From assembly GCA_964396965.1 (NCBI GenBank), contig CAYNGD010000004.1, positions 1 through 64,000 of the forward strand: a stretch of DNA of 64,000 bases, in the 5' to 3' direction. Numbering within the stretch: position 1 is the first letter of the stretch; each line of letters opens with the position of its first letter. The notes beneath the pieces are model-generated. The model was given only the letters and a program-made list of their open reading frames with translations. It did no database searches and was not told where the DNA came from. Source of the DNA: JABMRW01 sp964396965 (GTDB lineage: Bacteria > Chloroflexota > Dehalococcoidia > Dehalococcoidales > BS750m-G39). A program made the position numbers and the translations under genes. Shown piece by piece: positions 21,890-31,340 of the stretch.

Positions 21890-24800
21890 ATGGCCAGACG
21901 AAACACAAAATCACGGCAGCTAGGTGACGACCCCTTGTGGTATAAAGACGCCATCGTCTATGAGCTTCACGTGCGGGCCTTCGCCGACAGCGACGAGGAC
22001 GGCATTGGCGACTTCGGCGGCCTTATCAGCCGGCTGGACTACCTGATGGACCTGGGCATTACCGCTATCTGGCTGCTCCCCTTCTACCCCTCGCCGCTCA
22101 AGGACGACGGTTATGATATCTCCGACTATACCAGCATACTGCCGGTCTACGGCGATATGCGGGACTTTAAGACCCTGGTTGAGGAAGCCCACCGGCGCGA
22201 TATCCGGGTCATTACCGAGCTGGTGCTGAACCACACCTCCGACCAGCACCCCTGGTTCCGGAGGGCGAGGAAGGCCCCGCCGGGGAGCCCCTATCGCGAT
22301 TTTTACGTGTGGAGTGACAGCGCCGATAAGTACCAAGAGGCCCGCATCATTTTCAAGGACTTTGAGTACTCCAACTGGGCCTGGGACCACCTGGCCAAGG
22401 CCTACTACTGGCACCGCTTTTATTCCCACCAGCCCGACCTGAACTACGATACCCCGGCGGTCCAGCAGGCGGTCTTTAAAGTGATGGAGTTCTGGCTCCG
22501 TCACGGCGTGGATGGCCTGCGCTGCGACGCGGTGCCCTATCTGTACGAGAGGGAAGGCACCAACTGCGAGAACCTCCCGGAGAGCCACGCTTTCCTTAAG
22601 GAGCTGCGGGCACGTATTGACGCAAAATTTGCCAACCGCATGCTCCTGGCCGAGGCCAACCAGTGGCCCGAGGACGCCGTGGCCTACTTCGGCAAAGGAG
22701 ACGAGTTCAACATGGCCTTCCATTTCCCCCTCATGCCCCGGCTTTTTATGGCCATACGTATGGAGGATCACTTCCCCATCATTGACATAATGCAGCAGAC
22801 ACCGCCGATACCGGAGAGCTGCCAGTGGGCAGTATTCCTGAGAAACCACGATGAACTGACGCTGGAGATGGTCACCGACGAGGAGCGTGACTACATGTAC
22901 CGGGTCTATGCCAGCGACCCGGCGGCCAGGATAAACTTGGGCATACGCCGCCGTCTGGCCCCGCTTTTAAACAATGACCGTAAAAAGATTGAGCTGATGA
23001 ACGCCCTGCTCTTTTCTCTACCGGGTACGCCGGTGATCTACTACGGCGATGAAATCGGCATGGGCGACAACTTCTACCTCGGCGACCGCAACGGGGTCCG
23101 CACCCCGATGCAGTGGAGCCCGGATAGAAACGCCGGCTTCTCCCATACTAATCCCCAGCGGCTCTACCTGCCGCCAATCATTGACCCGGAGTACCACTAC
23201 GAGGCGGTCAACGTTGAGACCCAGCAGAACAACCCCGACTCCCTGCTGTGGTGGATGAAGCGTATCATCACCCTGAGGAAAAGCTTTAAGGCTTTTGGCC
23301 GGGGCAGCATCGATTTTCTTCAGCCGGAAAACCGCCAGGTCTTGGCCTTCCTGCGCCGTTATGACCAGGAGACGATTCTGGTGGTGGCCAACCTGTCCCA
23401 CCTGGCCCAGCAGATTAAGCTTGACCTTTCCCAGTTCGCCGGCTGGCAGCCGGTTGACCTCTTTGGCCGGACGCAGTTTGCCCCGATTACCGACAGCAGC
23501 TATTACTTTACCCTGAGCCCCTACGGGTTCTACTGGTTCTCCCTTGAACCACAGCCAGTGGAGACGATGCGCATCCGTGCCCTGCCCACTGAGGAAGTGG
23601 GGGCAGTGCCGACCATATCCCGGGAGAAGGGCGAGCTTTTTGAGCGGGACAACTGGTTCCTGCTGGAGAGGGCTCTGGCTGACTATATGAGAGGGCGGCG
23701 CTGGTTCCGCGGTAAGGCGCGGAAGATTGGCTCGGTCGATATTGAGGACGTCATACCGATGCGCTTCGGTCAGTTAACCAGCCATATTGTCATGGTCCAG
23801 GTGGAGTACACCGAAGGTGAGCCCGAGACCTACGTGCTGCCTCTGGCCACCGCCCCGGCGGAGAAAATCGACGAGATTACCGGTGACTACCCTCAGGCCC
23901 TGGTCGCTTACCTCAAGCCCGGTACCAGAGACGGCCAGTGGCTGCTCTACGACGCCCTGGTGGACAAGGCCTTCTGCCGCTCTCTGCTGCGGGCAATCGG
24001 CAATAAGCGCCGCTTCAAAGGACAGGTGGGCGAGATAACGGCTTCAACCAGCCGGCTCTTCCGCAGCGCCCGCGGCGCCGATGGGGCCGCCCTGGAGCCG
24101 AGTCCCATGAAGGTGGAGCAGAGCAATACCTCAGTGGTTTACGGTGACCGGCTAATCCTGAAGCTCTTCCGCCGCCTTGAGGAGGGAATCAATCCCGACC
24201 TTGAAATCGGTCGTTTCCTTACCGAAAAGACGCCCTTCGAGCACATTCCCAAGGTGGCCGGGGCACTGGAGTACCAGAGCCGGAGGGGTAAACCGATGAG
24301 CCTGGCCTTGCTGCAGACCTTTGTTGCCAACGAGGGCGATGCCTGGCAGTACACCCTGGAATCGCTGGAGCGCTATCTTCAGAATGTGTCAGCCCATCCC
24401 ACCGTTCAATCACCGCCCATTCCCCGCAAGCATATGCTCTCCCTGCCCGAGCAGCCGCCCCCCCTGGCCAGGGAGACCATCGGCCCTTACCTGGCCTCGG
24501 CGCAGCTTCTCGGCCAGCGCACCGGTGAGCTGCACGTCGCCCTGGCCTCGGGGCTGGACGACCCGGACTTTGCCCCCGATTTCTTTACCAACATGTACCA
24601 GACCTCTCTCTATCAATCCATGCGGAGCCTGACCATCCGGACCATGCAGCTACTGCGGGAGAACCTGCCCGATATCCCCCAGGAACTTCGACAGAACGCC
24701 GGGCGGATGCTGGACCGGGAGACGGAAATCATTGAACGCTTTCAGCCGCTGCGTCAGCAGAAGATTGCGGCGGCCCGCATCCGCTGCCACGGCGATTATC

Positions 24801-25243
24801 ACCTGGGGCAGGTGCTCTTCACCGGCAAGGACTTTATCATTATCGACTTCGAGGGCGAGCCGGCCCGCTCCCTGAGCGAGCGCCGTCTCAAACGTTCGCC
24901 CCTGCTGGATGTGGCCGGCATGATACGGTCGTTCCACTACGCCACCCACAGCGCCTTAATCCACCATGAGCCGCTGGTGGCGAGGCCGGAGGACCTGCCC
25001 CTGCTGCAGCAGTGGGCCCAGTACTGGTATGTCTGGGTCTCGACGGTCTTCCTGAACTCATATGTCGATGTCGTCAGGCCGGTGGGTCTGCTGCCTGAGA
25101 ACCCGGAGCACCTGAAGATTCTGCTCGATACCTTTATTATGGAGAAGGCGATATATGAAATCGGGTATGAGCTTAACAACCGCCCTGACTGGCTCAGGGT
25201 GCCGCTGCAGGGGATAGCACAGTTGATGGCGGCCAGAAGCTAA
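21890..25243 (+). CDS. treS: Trehalose synthase fused to maltokinase (TreS-Mak)
   Basis: Bifunctional 1117-residue protein. Residues about 1-560 are a GH13_16 trehalose synthase that isomerises maltose and trehalose: IVYELHVRAFADSDEDGIGDF, nucleophile Asp213 (GLRCDAVPY), Glu255 (LLAEANQWPED), Asp321 (RNHDELTLE). Residues about 600-1117 are a maltokinase that phosphorylates maltose at C1 with ATP: VEQSNTSVVYGDRLILKLF, the catalytic loop CHGDYHLGQ (His967, Asp969) and IIDFEGEPAR for Mg2+. The TreS-Mak fusion is known from other bacteria that use GlgE. It begins three bases after the pseudoreceiver stop, with little Shine-Dalgarno, so coupling is likely. It supplies maltose-1-phosphate to GlgE. 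Confidence 0.94.
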   Translation: MARRNTKSRQLGDDPLWYKDAIVYELHVRAFADSDEDGIGDFGGLISRLDYLMDLGITAIWLLPFYPSPLKDDGYDISDYTSILPVYGDMRDFKTLVEEAHRRDIRVITELVLNHTSDQHPWFRRARKAPPGSPYRDFYVWSDSADKYQEARIIFKDFEYSNWAWDHLAKAYYWHRFYSHQPDLNYDTPAVQQAVFKVMEFWLRHGVDGLRCDAVPYLYEREGTNCENLPESHAFLKELRARIDAKFANRMLLAEANQWPEDAVAYFGKGDEFNMAFHFPLMPRLFMAIRMEDHFPIIDIMQQTPPIPESCQWAVFLRNHDELTLEMVTDEERDYMYRVYASDPAARINLGIRRRLAPLLNNDRKKIELMNALLFSLPGTPVIYYGDEIGMGDNFYLGDRNGVRTPMQWSPDRNAGFSHTNPQRLYLPPIIDPEYHYEAVNVETQQNNPDSLLWWMKRIITLRKSFKAFGRGSIDFLQPENRQVLAFLRRYDQETILVVANLSHLAQQIKLDLSQFAGWQPVDLFGRTQFAPITDSSYYFTLSPYGFYWFSLEPQPVETMRIRALPTEEVGAVPTISREKGELFERDNWFLLERALADYMRGRRWFRGKARKIGSVDIEDVIPMRFGQLTSHIVMVQVEYTEGEPETYVLPLATAPAEKIDEITGDYPQALVAYLKPGTRDGQWLLYDALVDKAFCRSLLRAIGNKRRFKGQVGEITASTSRLFRSARGADGAALEPSPMKVEQSNTSVVYGDRLILKLFRRLEEGINPDLEIGRFLTEKTPFEHIPKVAGALEYQSRRGKPMSLALLQTFVANEGDAWQYTLESLERYLQNVSAHPTVQSPPIPRKHMLSLPEQPPPLARETIGPYLASAQLLGQRTGELHVALASGLDDPDFAPDFFTNMYQTSLYQSMRSLTIRTMQLLRENLPDIPQELRQNAGRMLDRETEIIERFQPLRQQKIAAARIRCHGDYHLGQVLFTGKDFIIIDFEGEPARSLSERRLKRSPLLDVAGMIRSFHYATHSALIHHEPLVARPEDLPLLQQWAQYWYVWVSTVFLNSYVDVVRPVGLLPENPEHLKILLDTFIMEKAIYEIGYELNNRPDWLRVPLQGIAQLMAARS

Positions 25244-25270
25244 AAATGACGGTTTTGGTTGAGGTGACTG

Positions 25271-25642
25271 GTGTCCGTCCATAATGCCGAGATTGCCCAG
25301 ATTTTCGATGAATATGCCGACCTCATCGAAATTCAGGGCACCAACCAGTTCTGGGTGCGGGCCTACCGCACCGCCGCGCGCAGTATTGCCGACCTTTCCC
25401 AGAGCCTGGCGGATATGGTCGCCCAGGGAGAAGACCTGTCCGAGCTGCCCGGAATCGGCAGAGACCTGGCGGCTAAGGTGGCCGATATCGTCACTAGCGG
25501 CCGGCTTCCCCAGCTGGAGGAGCTGGAGAAGGAGGTGCCCGCCGGGCTGCTTGACCTTACCCGGCTGGCTCGGGCCGGGCGATGTCCTCAACACCAGGGG
25601 CTGGCAGGAACTGAAGAAATTGCTCAGGAGGTAAGCCAATGA
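25271..25642 (+). pseudogene. Truncated, frameshifted N-terminal fragment of a PolX-family DNA polymerase
   Basis: The first 95 residues match the helix-hairpin-helix N-terminus of bacterial PolX: IAQIFDEYADLIEIQGTN, FWVRAYRTAARSIADL, then the hairpin LPGIGRDLAAKVADIV and VPAGLLDLTRL. After that the family continues with GLGP-like residues, which are found in the neighbouring frame (WLGPGDVLNTRGW), pointing to a frameshift. The polymerase and PHP domains are missing altogether; full PolX is about 570 residues. A GTG start with a weak Shine-Dalgarno remains. Its 3' end supplies the Shine-Dalgarno (AGGAGG) for the next gene and overlaps it by ATGA. It may be a decaying gene kept because it carries the translation signal, or a short HhH protein still in use. 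Confidence 0.65.
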
Positions 25643-28600
25643 CGACAAAACCGCTTAATCTGGGGGAAATAGAGGCCGTAATTTTCGATATGGACGGTGT
25701 GATAACCAATACCGCCGCTATCCACGCCGCCGTCTGGAAGCAGATGTTTGACCAGTTTCTCATCCAGCATGCCAAGCAGCATGGAGGGAGGTTTCTGGCG
25801 TTTGATGCCGAGCTTGACTACCGCCGCTATGTTGACGGCAAGCCCCGTTACGACGGGGTCAAGAGCTTTCTGGAGTCCCGCGGCATCTCCCTGCCCTACG
25901 GTGCCGCCGATGACTCACCGGATAGCCAGACCGTATGCGGGCTGGGTAACCGCAAGAACGGTTATTACCTGGAGCGCCTCAAGAAACAGGGGGTAAAGCC
26001 TTACCCGTCCTCGGTTAAATTGATAAAGCAGCTAAGAAAGGACGGCACCCGCGCCGCCGTCATATCGGCCAGCCGCAACGCCGGGACAGTGCTGGGAGCC
26101 GCTGCTATCGGCGGGCTCTTTGATGTCAGGGTGGACGGCGTTGACTCCGATGAACTCCACCTCAAGGGTAAGCCCGACCCGGCCATCTTCTTGGAGGCGG
26201 CCAGGAGGCTTGGGGTAAAGCCGGGGAAGGCGGCCATCGTTGAGGACTCGCTGGTCGGTGTCGAGGCCGGGCGCCGGGGAAAGTTCCAGCTGGTTATCGG
26301 GGTGGACCGGGTGGGCCAGGGCCGGGAGCTCAAAAAACGGGGCGCCGACATCGTGGTCGAGGACTTATCCCAGCTCGAAATACAGGCCGGTGGCCTGCCC
26401 TCCGCCTTGGAAAAGAAGGTGCTCAACCGGCTGCGGAGGAAGATGCCGGCTGTTTTCCTCGATTACGACGGCACGCTGACGCCCATTGTCGAAGACCCGG
26501 CGCAGGCGACCCTGCCCGACGAAACGAGGGAAGTAATCAGGCGGCTGGCCGAGCACTACCCGGTGGCCATCATCAGCGGCCGCGACCTGGGCGATGTGCA
26601 GAAGATGGTCGGCATTGACAACATCGCCTATGCCGGCAGTCATGGTTTCGATATCCTCGGGCCGGGCGGCAGGTTCCGTGACCAGAAGATGGGCAAGCGT
26701 TTCCTGCCCGTTTTGGAGCGCGCCGAAAAGGAACTGGATAACATCGTCAAGGACATACCGGGGGCCAGGGTGGAGCGTAAGCGGTTTGCCATCGCCGTCC
26801 ACTATCGCCAGGTCGAAAAGGCTAATGTCGGCACCCTGGAGCGGCGCTTTGATGAGGTACTGTCGCACTACCCGGAGTTGCGTAAGTCGGCAGGCAAGAA
26901 GGTCTTTGAGCTGCTGCCGGGTATCGACTGGGACAAGGGCAGGGCCTTGCTCTACCTGCTTGAGGTGCTCTACGCCGACAGCAGCCGGGTGCTTCCCCTC
27001 TATATTGGCGACGACGTCACCGATGAAGACGCCTTCCGGGCCATCGGCGACCAGGGCATTGCCATCGCCGTCGGCGAGAAGCGCCGGACGGCGGCCCACT
27101 ATACCCTGCGAGACACTGACGAGGTGGCCAGGTTCCTCCAGGAGCTGGCGGTGCTGGCCGAAAAAGACATTGCCAGGGGAATCTGGGTGATGGCCTATGA
27201 GGGCTTTGACCCGGAGCAGGAGGGACTTCGCGAGGCGCTGTGCACGACGGGCAACGGCTACTTCGCCACGCGGGGGGCGGCCCCCGAATCAAGCGCCGAC
27301 GGCGTTCACTATCCGGGGACCTACGTCACCGGCGGCTACAACCGCCTCAAGACCGAGATTGCCGGAGAGACCATCGAGAACGAAAGCCTGGTCAATCTGC
27401 CCAACTGGCTGCCCTTAACCTTCCGCTTCGGTGGCGGGGACTGGTTTGACGTTGGGGAGGTGAATCTCCTGGAATACCGCCAGGAGTTGGACCTGCGTCA
27501 GGGCGTGCTCAGCCGCCTGGTCCGTTTCGCCGACGGGAAGGGCCGCCGGACGCGGCTATTCCAGCGCCGTTTCGTCAGCATGGCCAACGAGCACTTGGCC
27601 GGACTGGAGACGACCATCGTCGCCGAGAACTGGTCGGGGCGCCTATCCGTCCGTTCCGCCCTGGACGGGCGGGTGACCAACAGCGGGGTGGAGCGCTACC
27701 GCCAGCTGAACAACCAGCACCTCACCCCCATCGAAGCCAAAGCAATCAACAGCGAAACGGTCTTTCTACAGGTGGAGACGAACCAGTCGCATGTCCGTGT
27801 CGCCGAGGCGGCGCGAACCAGGCTGTTCAACAACGGCGAGCGGGTCAAGGCCAGGCCGAAGGTAGTAGCCGAGCCAGCCTATGTCGTCCAGGAGTTCTCG
27901 CTCAGGCTTGAGGAGGGCCAGGCGGCCACCATCGAGAAAATCGTGGCCCTGAGCACCTCCAGAGACCGGGCTATCTCGGAAAGCGGCCTTGAGGCGCTGA
28001 AGTGGGTCGAGCGTGCCGCCAGCTTTGACGAGCTGCTCAAACGCCATATCCTCAGGTGGGACCACCTCTGGCGGCGCTGCCGCATCATCCTCAAGCACAG
28101 CGAGCGGGTGACCATGGTTCTCCACCTGCACATCTTCCACCTGCTGCAGACGGTGTCGCCGCACACCATTGACCTTGATGCCGACGTTCCGCCCCGGGGG
28201 CTGCACGGCGAGGCCTACCGGGGGCATATCCTCTGGGACGAGCTCTTCATCTTCCCCTTCTTTAACCTGCGCATCCCGGACATCACCCGCGCCCTGCTGA
28301 TGTACCGCTACCGTCGCCTTCCCGAGGCCCGGTGGGCGGCCAGGCAGGCGGGCTACCGGGGGGCAATGTATCCCTGGCAGAGCGGCAGCGACGGGCGGGA
28401 GGAGAGCCAGAGGCTGCACCTGAACCCGCGCTCGGGGCGCTGGCTGGCCGATAACTCGCCGCTGCAGCGGCACATCAATATCGCCATCGCCTATAACGTC
28501 TGGCACTACTATCAGGTCAGCGGTGATATCAACTTCCTCTCCTTCTACGGGGCGGAGATACTGGTCGAGATCGCCCGTTTCTGGGCCAGTATTGCCCGCT

Positions 28601-29565
28601 ATAACCGCTCCTTGGACCGCTACGAGATTCGCCGGGTTATGGGGCCGGACGAGTTCCACGACGCCTATCCCGGTGCCAAGGAGCCGGGCATCAACAATAA
28701 CGCCTACACCAATATCATGGCGGTCTGGGTGCTGTGCCGCGCCCTGGAAGCGCTTGACCTGCCCCAGGTGCGGCGCCAGACCCTGTCGGATAAGCTATCG
28801 CTCAAGCGGGAAGAACTGGAGTACTGGGAGGACATCAGCCGCAAGATGCGCGTCGTTTTTCATGACGACGGCATCATCAGCCAGTTCGAGGGCTATGATA
28901 AGCTTGAGGAGCTTGACTGGAAGGCCTACCGTAAAAAGTATGGCAATATTCAGCGCCTGGACCGCATCCTTGAAGCCGAAGGGGACACCCCCAACCGTTA
29001 CAAACTGTCCAAACAGGCCGATGTGCTCATGCTTTTCTACCTGCTCTCTGCCGAAGAGCTGGGTGAGCTATTTCACCGCCTCAACTACCCCTTCGAGCAC
29101 GACACCATCCCCAGGAACATTGAGTACTATCTCAAGCGCACCTCTTACGGCTCTACCCTGAGCGGGGTGGTGCACGCTTGGGTGCTGGCCCGCTCCAAGC
29201 GCGAGTTGTCCTGGCATATCTTCAAGCAGGCCCTTGAGAGCGATGTTTCCGATATCCAGGGCGGGACGACGCCGGAGGGTATTCATCTCGGCGCCATGGC
29301 CGGTACCGTTGACCTCATCCAGCGCTGCTACCTGGGCATCGAGACCCGCCAGGACAGGCTGCAGCTTAATCCCTACCTGCCCAGCGAACTGAAGGAGGTG
29401 CAGTTTGATGTTCTCTACCGCCATCACTGGGTCAACCTTCTGGTTAAGTCCAACCGGCTGACGGTAAGCACCCGTCCCACCGCTCTGGCGCCGATTACGA
29501 TAGGCTTCGGCGATGATACTTTTGAACTGGAGCCGGGGCATACCCTGCAGTTTGACCTGCACTGA
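25639..29565 (+). CDS. Three-domain fusion: beta-phosphoglucomutase-like HAD, trehalose-6-phosphate phosphatase, GH65 glucoside phosphorylase
   Basis: A 1308-residue protein. Residues 1-260: HAD phosphatase/mutase of the beta-phosphoglucomutase type (FDMDGVITNT, Asp17 and Asp19; KGKPDPAIF; EDSLVGVEAG). Residues 265-515: OtsB with intact motif I (DYDGTL, Asp275 and Asp277), IISGRD and GDDVTDEDAF. Residues 520-1308: GH65, general acid Glu1005 in RRVMGPDEFH and the phosphorylase-type loop TTPEGIHLGAMAG. This suits hydrolysis of trehalose-6-P to trehalose, phosphorolysis to beta-glucose-1-P and conversion to glucose-6-P in one polypeptide. The same domain order is known in mycobacterial OtsB1 (Rv2006). 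Whether the GH65 part acts on trehalose or another disaccharide is not readable. It is the last gene of the run; the ATG has CAGGAGG before it. Confidence 0.88.
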   Translation: MTTKPLNLGEIEAVIFDMDGVITNTAAIHAAVWKQMFDQFLIQHAKQHGGRFLAFDAELDYRRYVDGKPRYDGVKSFLESRGISLPYGAADDSPDSQTVCGLGNRKNGYYLERLKKQGVKPYPSSVKLIKQLRKDGTRAAVISASRNAGTVLGAAAIGGLFDVRVDGVDSDELHLKGKPDPAIFLEAARRLGVKPGKAAIVEDSLVGVEAGRRGKFQLVIGVDRVGQGRELKKRGADIVVEDLSQLEIQAGGLPSALEKKVLNRLRRKMPAVFLDYDGTLTPIVEDPAQATLPDETREVIRRLAEHYPVAIISGRDLGDVQKMVGIDNIAYAGSHGFDILGPGGRFRDQKMGKRFLPVLERAEKELDNIVKDIPGARVERKRFAIAVHYRQVEKANVGTLERRFDEVLSHYPELRKSAGKKVFELLPGIDWDKGRALLYLLEVLYADSSRVLPLYIGDDVTDEDAFRAIGDQGIAIAVGEKRRTAAHYTLRDTDEVARFLQELAVLAEKDIARGIWVMAYEGFDPEQEGLREALCTTGNGYFATRGAAPESSADGVHYPGTYVTGGYNRLKTEIAGETIENESLVNLPNWLPLTFRFGGGDWFDVGEVNLLEYRQELDLRQGVLSRLVRFADGKGRRTRLFQRRFVSMANEHLAGLETTIVAENWSGRLSVRSALDGRVTNSGVERYRQLNNQHLTPIEAKAINSETVFLQVETNQSHVRVAEAARTRLFNNGERVKARPKVVAEPAYVVQEFSLRLEEGQAATIEKIVALSTSRDRAISESGLEALKWVERAASFDELLKRHILRWDHLWRRCRIILKHSERVTMVLHLHIFHLLQTVSPHTIDLDADVPPRGLHGEAYRGHILWDELFIFPFFNLRIPDITRALLMYRYRRLPEARWAARQAGYRGAMYPWQSGSDGREESQRLHLNPRSGRWLADNSPLQRHINIAIAYNVWHYYQVSGDINFLSFYGAEILVEIARFWASIARYNRSLDRYEIRRVMGPDEFHDAYPGAKEPGINNNAYTNIMAVWVLCRALEALDLPQVRRQTLSDKLSLKREELEYWEDISRKMRVVFHDDGIISQFEGYDKLEELDWKAYRKKYGNIQRLDRILEAEGDTPNRYKLSKQADVLMLFYLLSAEELGELFHRLNYPFEHDTIPRNIEYYLKRTSYGSTLSGVVHAWVLARSKRELSWHIFKQALESDVSDIQGGTTPEGIHLGAMAGTVDLIQRCYLGIETRQDRLQLNPYLPSELKEVQFDVLYRHHWVNLLVKSNRLTVSTRPTALAPITIGFGDDTFELEPGHTLQFDLH

Positions 29566-29592
29566 CCGGGCGGCTATCAAGATAGTTCTGTT

Positions 29593-29898
29593 CTAGGCCA
29601 GCTTGCTCTCCAGGAAAACTATTCGGCTCGATACCGCCCTGGCCGCCTGTTCCCGGTTTAAGGACTTTTCCAGGTCTTTGGCCAGCTTCTCGTCGCCGAA
29701 GATGTCCCTGCCCCACCGGCTGAAGTCGTTCCTGCTTTCGTTGGCATGATAGACAAAGGTTTCGTCGCTCATGCCGGCCAGGCCATTCCCCAGCTCCCTC
29801 AAGTTCCTCATTGTCCGGCCGTCGCGGCACCGGAAAACGACCTCATCCGGCACGTTGGCCAGCCACCTTTCGGCGATGTCTTTAGTTATTCTTGCCAT
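29593..29898 (-). CDS. DUF5752-like small protein
   Basis: A 101-residue acidic/basic soluble protein without signal or membrane segment. It shows the pattern VVFRCRDGRTMRNLREL, then ETFVYHANESRNDFSRWGRDIFGDEKLA, which I recognise as the DUF5752 family, often near glycogen or trehalose genes in archaea and anaerobic bacteria. Function unknown. It is convergent with the GH65 fusion, 27 bases away. GGGGAGGG lies nine bases before ATG. The His-x4-Arg-Asn-Asp-Phe-x2-Trp core is the conserved part. Confidence 0.6.
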   Translation of the reverse strand: MARITKDIAERWLANVPDEVVFRCRDGRTMRNLRELGNGLAGMSDETFVYHANESRNDFSRWGRDIFGDEKLAKDLEKSLNREQAARAVSSRIVFLESKLA

Positions 29899-29961
29899 CG
29901 TTTTACCCTCCCCTGCCTCAAGTATTCACCTAGATTATAGTGCGGGAATTTTGGGCGGGGA

Positions 29962-30011
29962 ATCCGTAAGGATACGGATATTATCCAATGACTGGCCGCT
30001 CAAACGGCCAG
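29962..30011. promoter_or_regulatory. Two inverted repeats upstream of the response regulator gene
   Basis: ATCCGT-AAGGAT-ACGGAT (29962-29979) and CTGGCCG-CTCAAA-CGGCCAG (29992-30011). The second could be a terminator-like stem, the first an operator. TACGGATAT from the first also occurs at 30848-30856 before the next regulator gene. A -10 (TAAAAT, 30064-30069) lies downstream. Nothing else is visible in 29899-30103. Confidence 0.35.
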
Positions 30012-30103
30012 ACTTAAGCCGGTTCTCTTACCGGGAGAGTTTTCAAAAAGAAAAGAAATGGGTTAAAATATAGCCAGCTAGCCGGCGTAAGCGGGCAGGA
30101 AAG

Positions 30104-30754
30104 ATGACGACGATTTTATTGGCTGACGACCATGCCCTGGTTAGGCAGGGACTGAGGGCATTGCTCGGGGAGGAGCCGGAGTTTAAAGTTATTGGCGAGG
30201 CCGGCAGCGGGCTGGAGGCCATCCGCCTCTGTCGTGACCTCAAGCCCGACGTTCTGGTCCTGGACATTATGCTGGAGGACGTCAGCGGCATCGAGGTGGC
30301 CCGCCAGGTGAAAGAGAGCTGTCCGCACACCGCCGTCGTGGTTCTTTCCATGTACGGGGATAGGAAACACGTCCTGGAGGCGCTGCAGGCGGGGGCCAAG
30401 GCCTACGTGGTCAAGAAGTCGGTCTCCTCGGAGCTGGTGCAGGCGGTGAGGGAGGCTCTGGTAGGCCGCCGCTATCTGGGGCCCTCCCTGGCCGACGTGG
30501 TCGTTGATGCCTATCTGGAAAAGGTGGAGTCCGGCCCGGCCGACCCCTATGACTCACTGAGCAATCGGGAACGCGAGGTGGTGCACCTGGCGGCGCACGG
30601 CTACACCAATGCCGAGATCGCCGAGCGCCTGTGCATAAGCCGGCGCACCGTGGAAACGCACCGCGCCAACGCCATGCGTAAGCTCGACCTGAGCAACCAT
30701 ACTGAGCTGCTCCGCTACGCCCTGCAGCGGGGAATACTGCCGCCGGACAGCTAG
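30104..30754 (+). CDS. NarL/FixJ-type response regulator with LuxR DNA-binding domain
   Basis: A 216-residue two-domain regulator. The receiver (1-125) has the acidic pair in LLADDHALVRQG, phospho-acceptor Asp54 (VLVLDIML) and Lys in VVKKS. A LuxR-type helix-turn-helix occupies about 150-210: LSNREREVVHLAAHGYTNAEIAERLCISRRTVETHRANAMRKL in essence, given here only by position. ATG has GCAGGAAAG upstream. The histidine kinase encoded at 31417, which lacks any sensor region, is its probable partner. The 44-nt element shared between that kinase gene and glgP is a candidate target, which would make this a regulator of glycogen use; this is inference. Confidence 0.9.
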   Translation: MTTILLADDHALVRQGLRALLGEEPEFKVIGEAGSGLEAIRLCRDLKPDVLVLDIMLEDVSGIEVARQVKESCPHTAVVVLSMYGDRKHVLEALQAGAKAYVVKKSVSSELVQAVREALVGRRYLGPSLADVVVDAYLEKVESGPADPYDSLSNREREVVHLAAHGYTNAEIAERLCISRRTVETHRANAMRKLDLSNHTELLRYALQRGILPPDS

Positions 30755-30901
30755 CCGGCGCCGGTCATCGCACCCGCCTCAAGAATATTCAATTCCGTAG
30801 TTCCGCCCTAAGAATTGGCCTGGCTACCGGGCTGTATTAGGTATGTTTACGGATATACACGGCTGCCGATAGTACGTAATATCTAATATAAGGTTGGGAC
30901 G

Positions 30902-31306
30902 ATGACAATGACCACGGTAGCCATATCTGATGACCAGCCCGGTGTCCGGGGGGGCATACGGGCCTTGCTCGAGGCCGAGCCTGACCTCACCGTTGTCGGC
31001 GAGGCCGGCAGCGGGCTGGAGGCCATCCGCCTGGTCAACGAGCTGAGGCCGGAGGTCCTGGTGCTTGACCTGGCCCTGGGTGACATCAGCGGTTTTGAGG
31101 TCAGCACCCGTATCAGAGATGGTTCCCCGGCGACCAAAGTAGTCATTTTTTCGGTACACGGGGAAGGGTACTATATCCTGAGGGCACGGAAGGTCGGTGC
31201 CAAGGGCTACGTCCGCAAGAGAACTCCTCAGGAGCTGGTTGGCGCCATTCGTGAGGTAGCCGCGGGGGGGGAATATTTCCCTGACAACGTGAAATCCCGG
31301 CTATAG
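30902..31306 (+). CDS. NarL-type receiver without output domain
   Basis: A 134-residue stand-alone receiver, about half identical to the receiver of the regulator just upstream (shared GEAGSGLEAIRL and VLVLD), so probably a duplicate. Asp56 (VLVLDLALGD), the acidic pair (ISDDQ) and the Lys (YVRKR) are present, so it should be phosphorylatable. It ends at REVAAGGEYFPDNVKSRL, exactly where NarL proteins pass into the linker; the LuxR domain is missing, and only 35 bases separate the stop from the 44-nt element. It may work as a phosphate sink or competitor. ATG (30902), with TAATAT near 30886 as a possible -10. Confidence 0.85.
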   Translation: MTMTTVAISDDQPGVRGGIRALLEAEPDLTVVGEAGSGLEAIRLVNELRPEVLVLDLALGDISGFEVSTRIRDGSPATKVVIFSVHGEGYYILRARKVGAKGYVRKRTPQELVGAIREVAAGGEYFPDNVKSRL

Positions 31307-31340
31307 AGTCGGCGGCCGGCTTTCGTGCCTTTTCCCCTAA

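Noticed and set aside
29973..29981. TACGGATAT shared with 30848-30856 upstream of the two regulator genes
   Set aside because: Nine bases only, different positions relative to the starts; too weak to call an operator.
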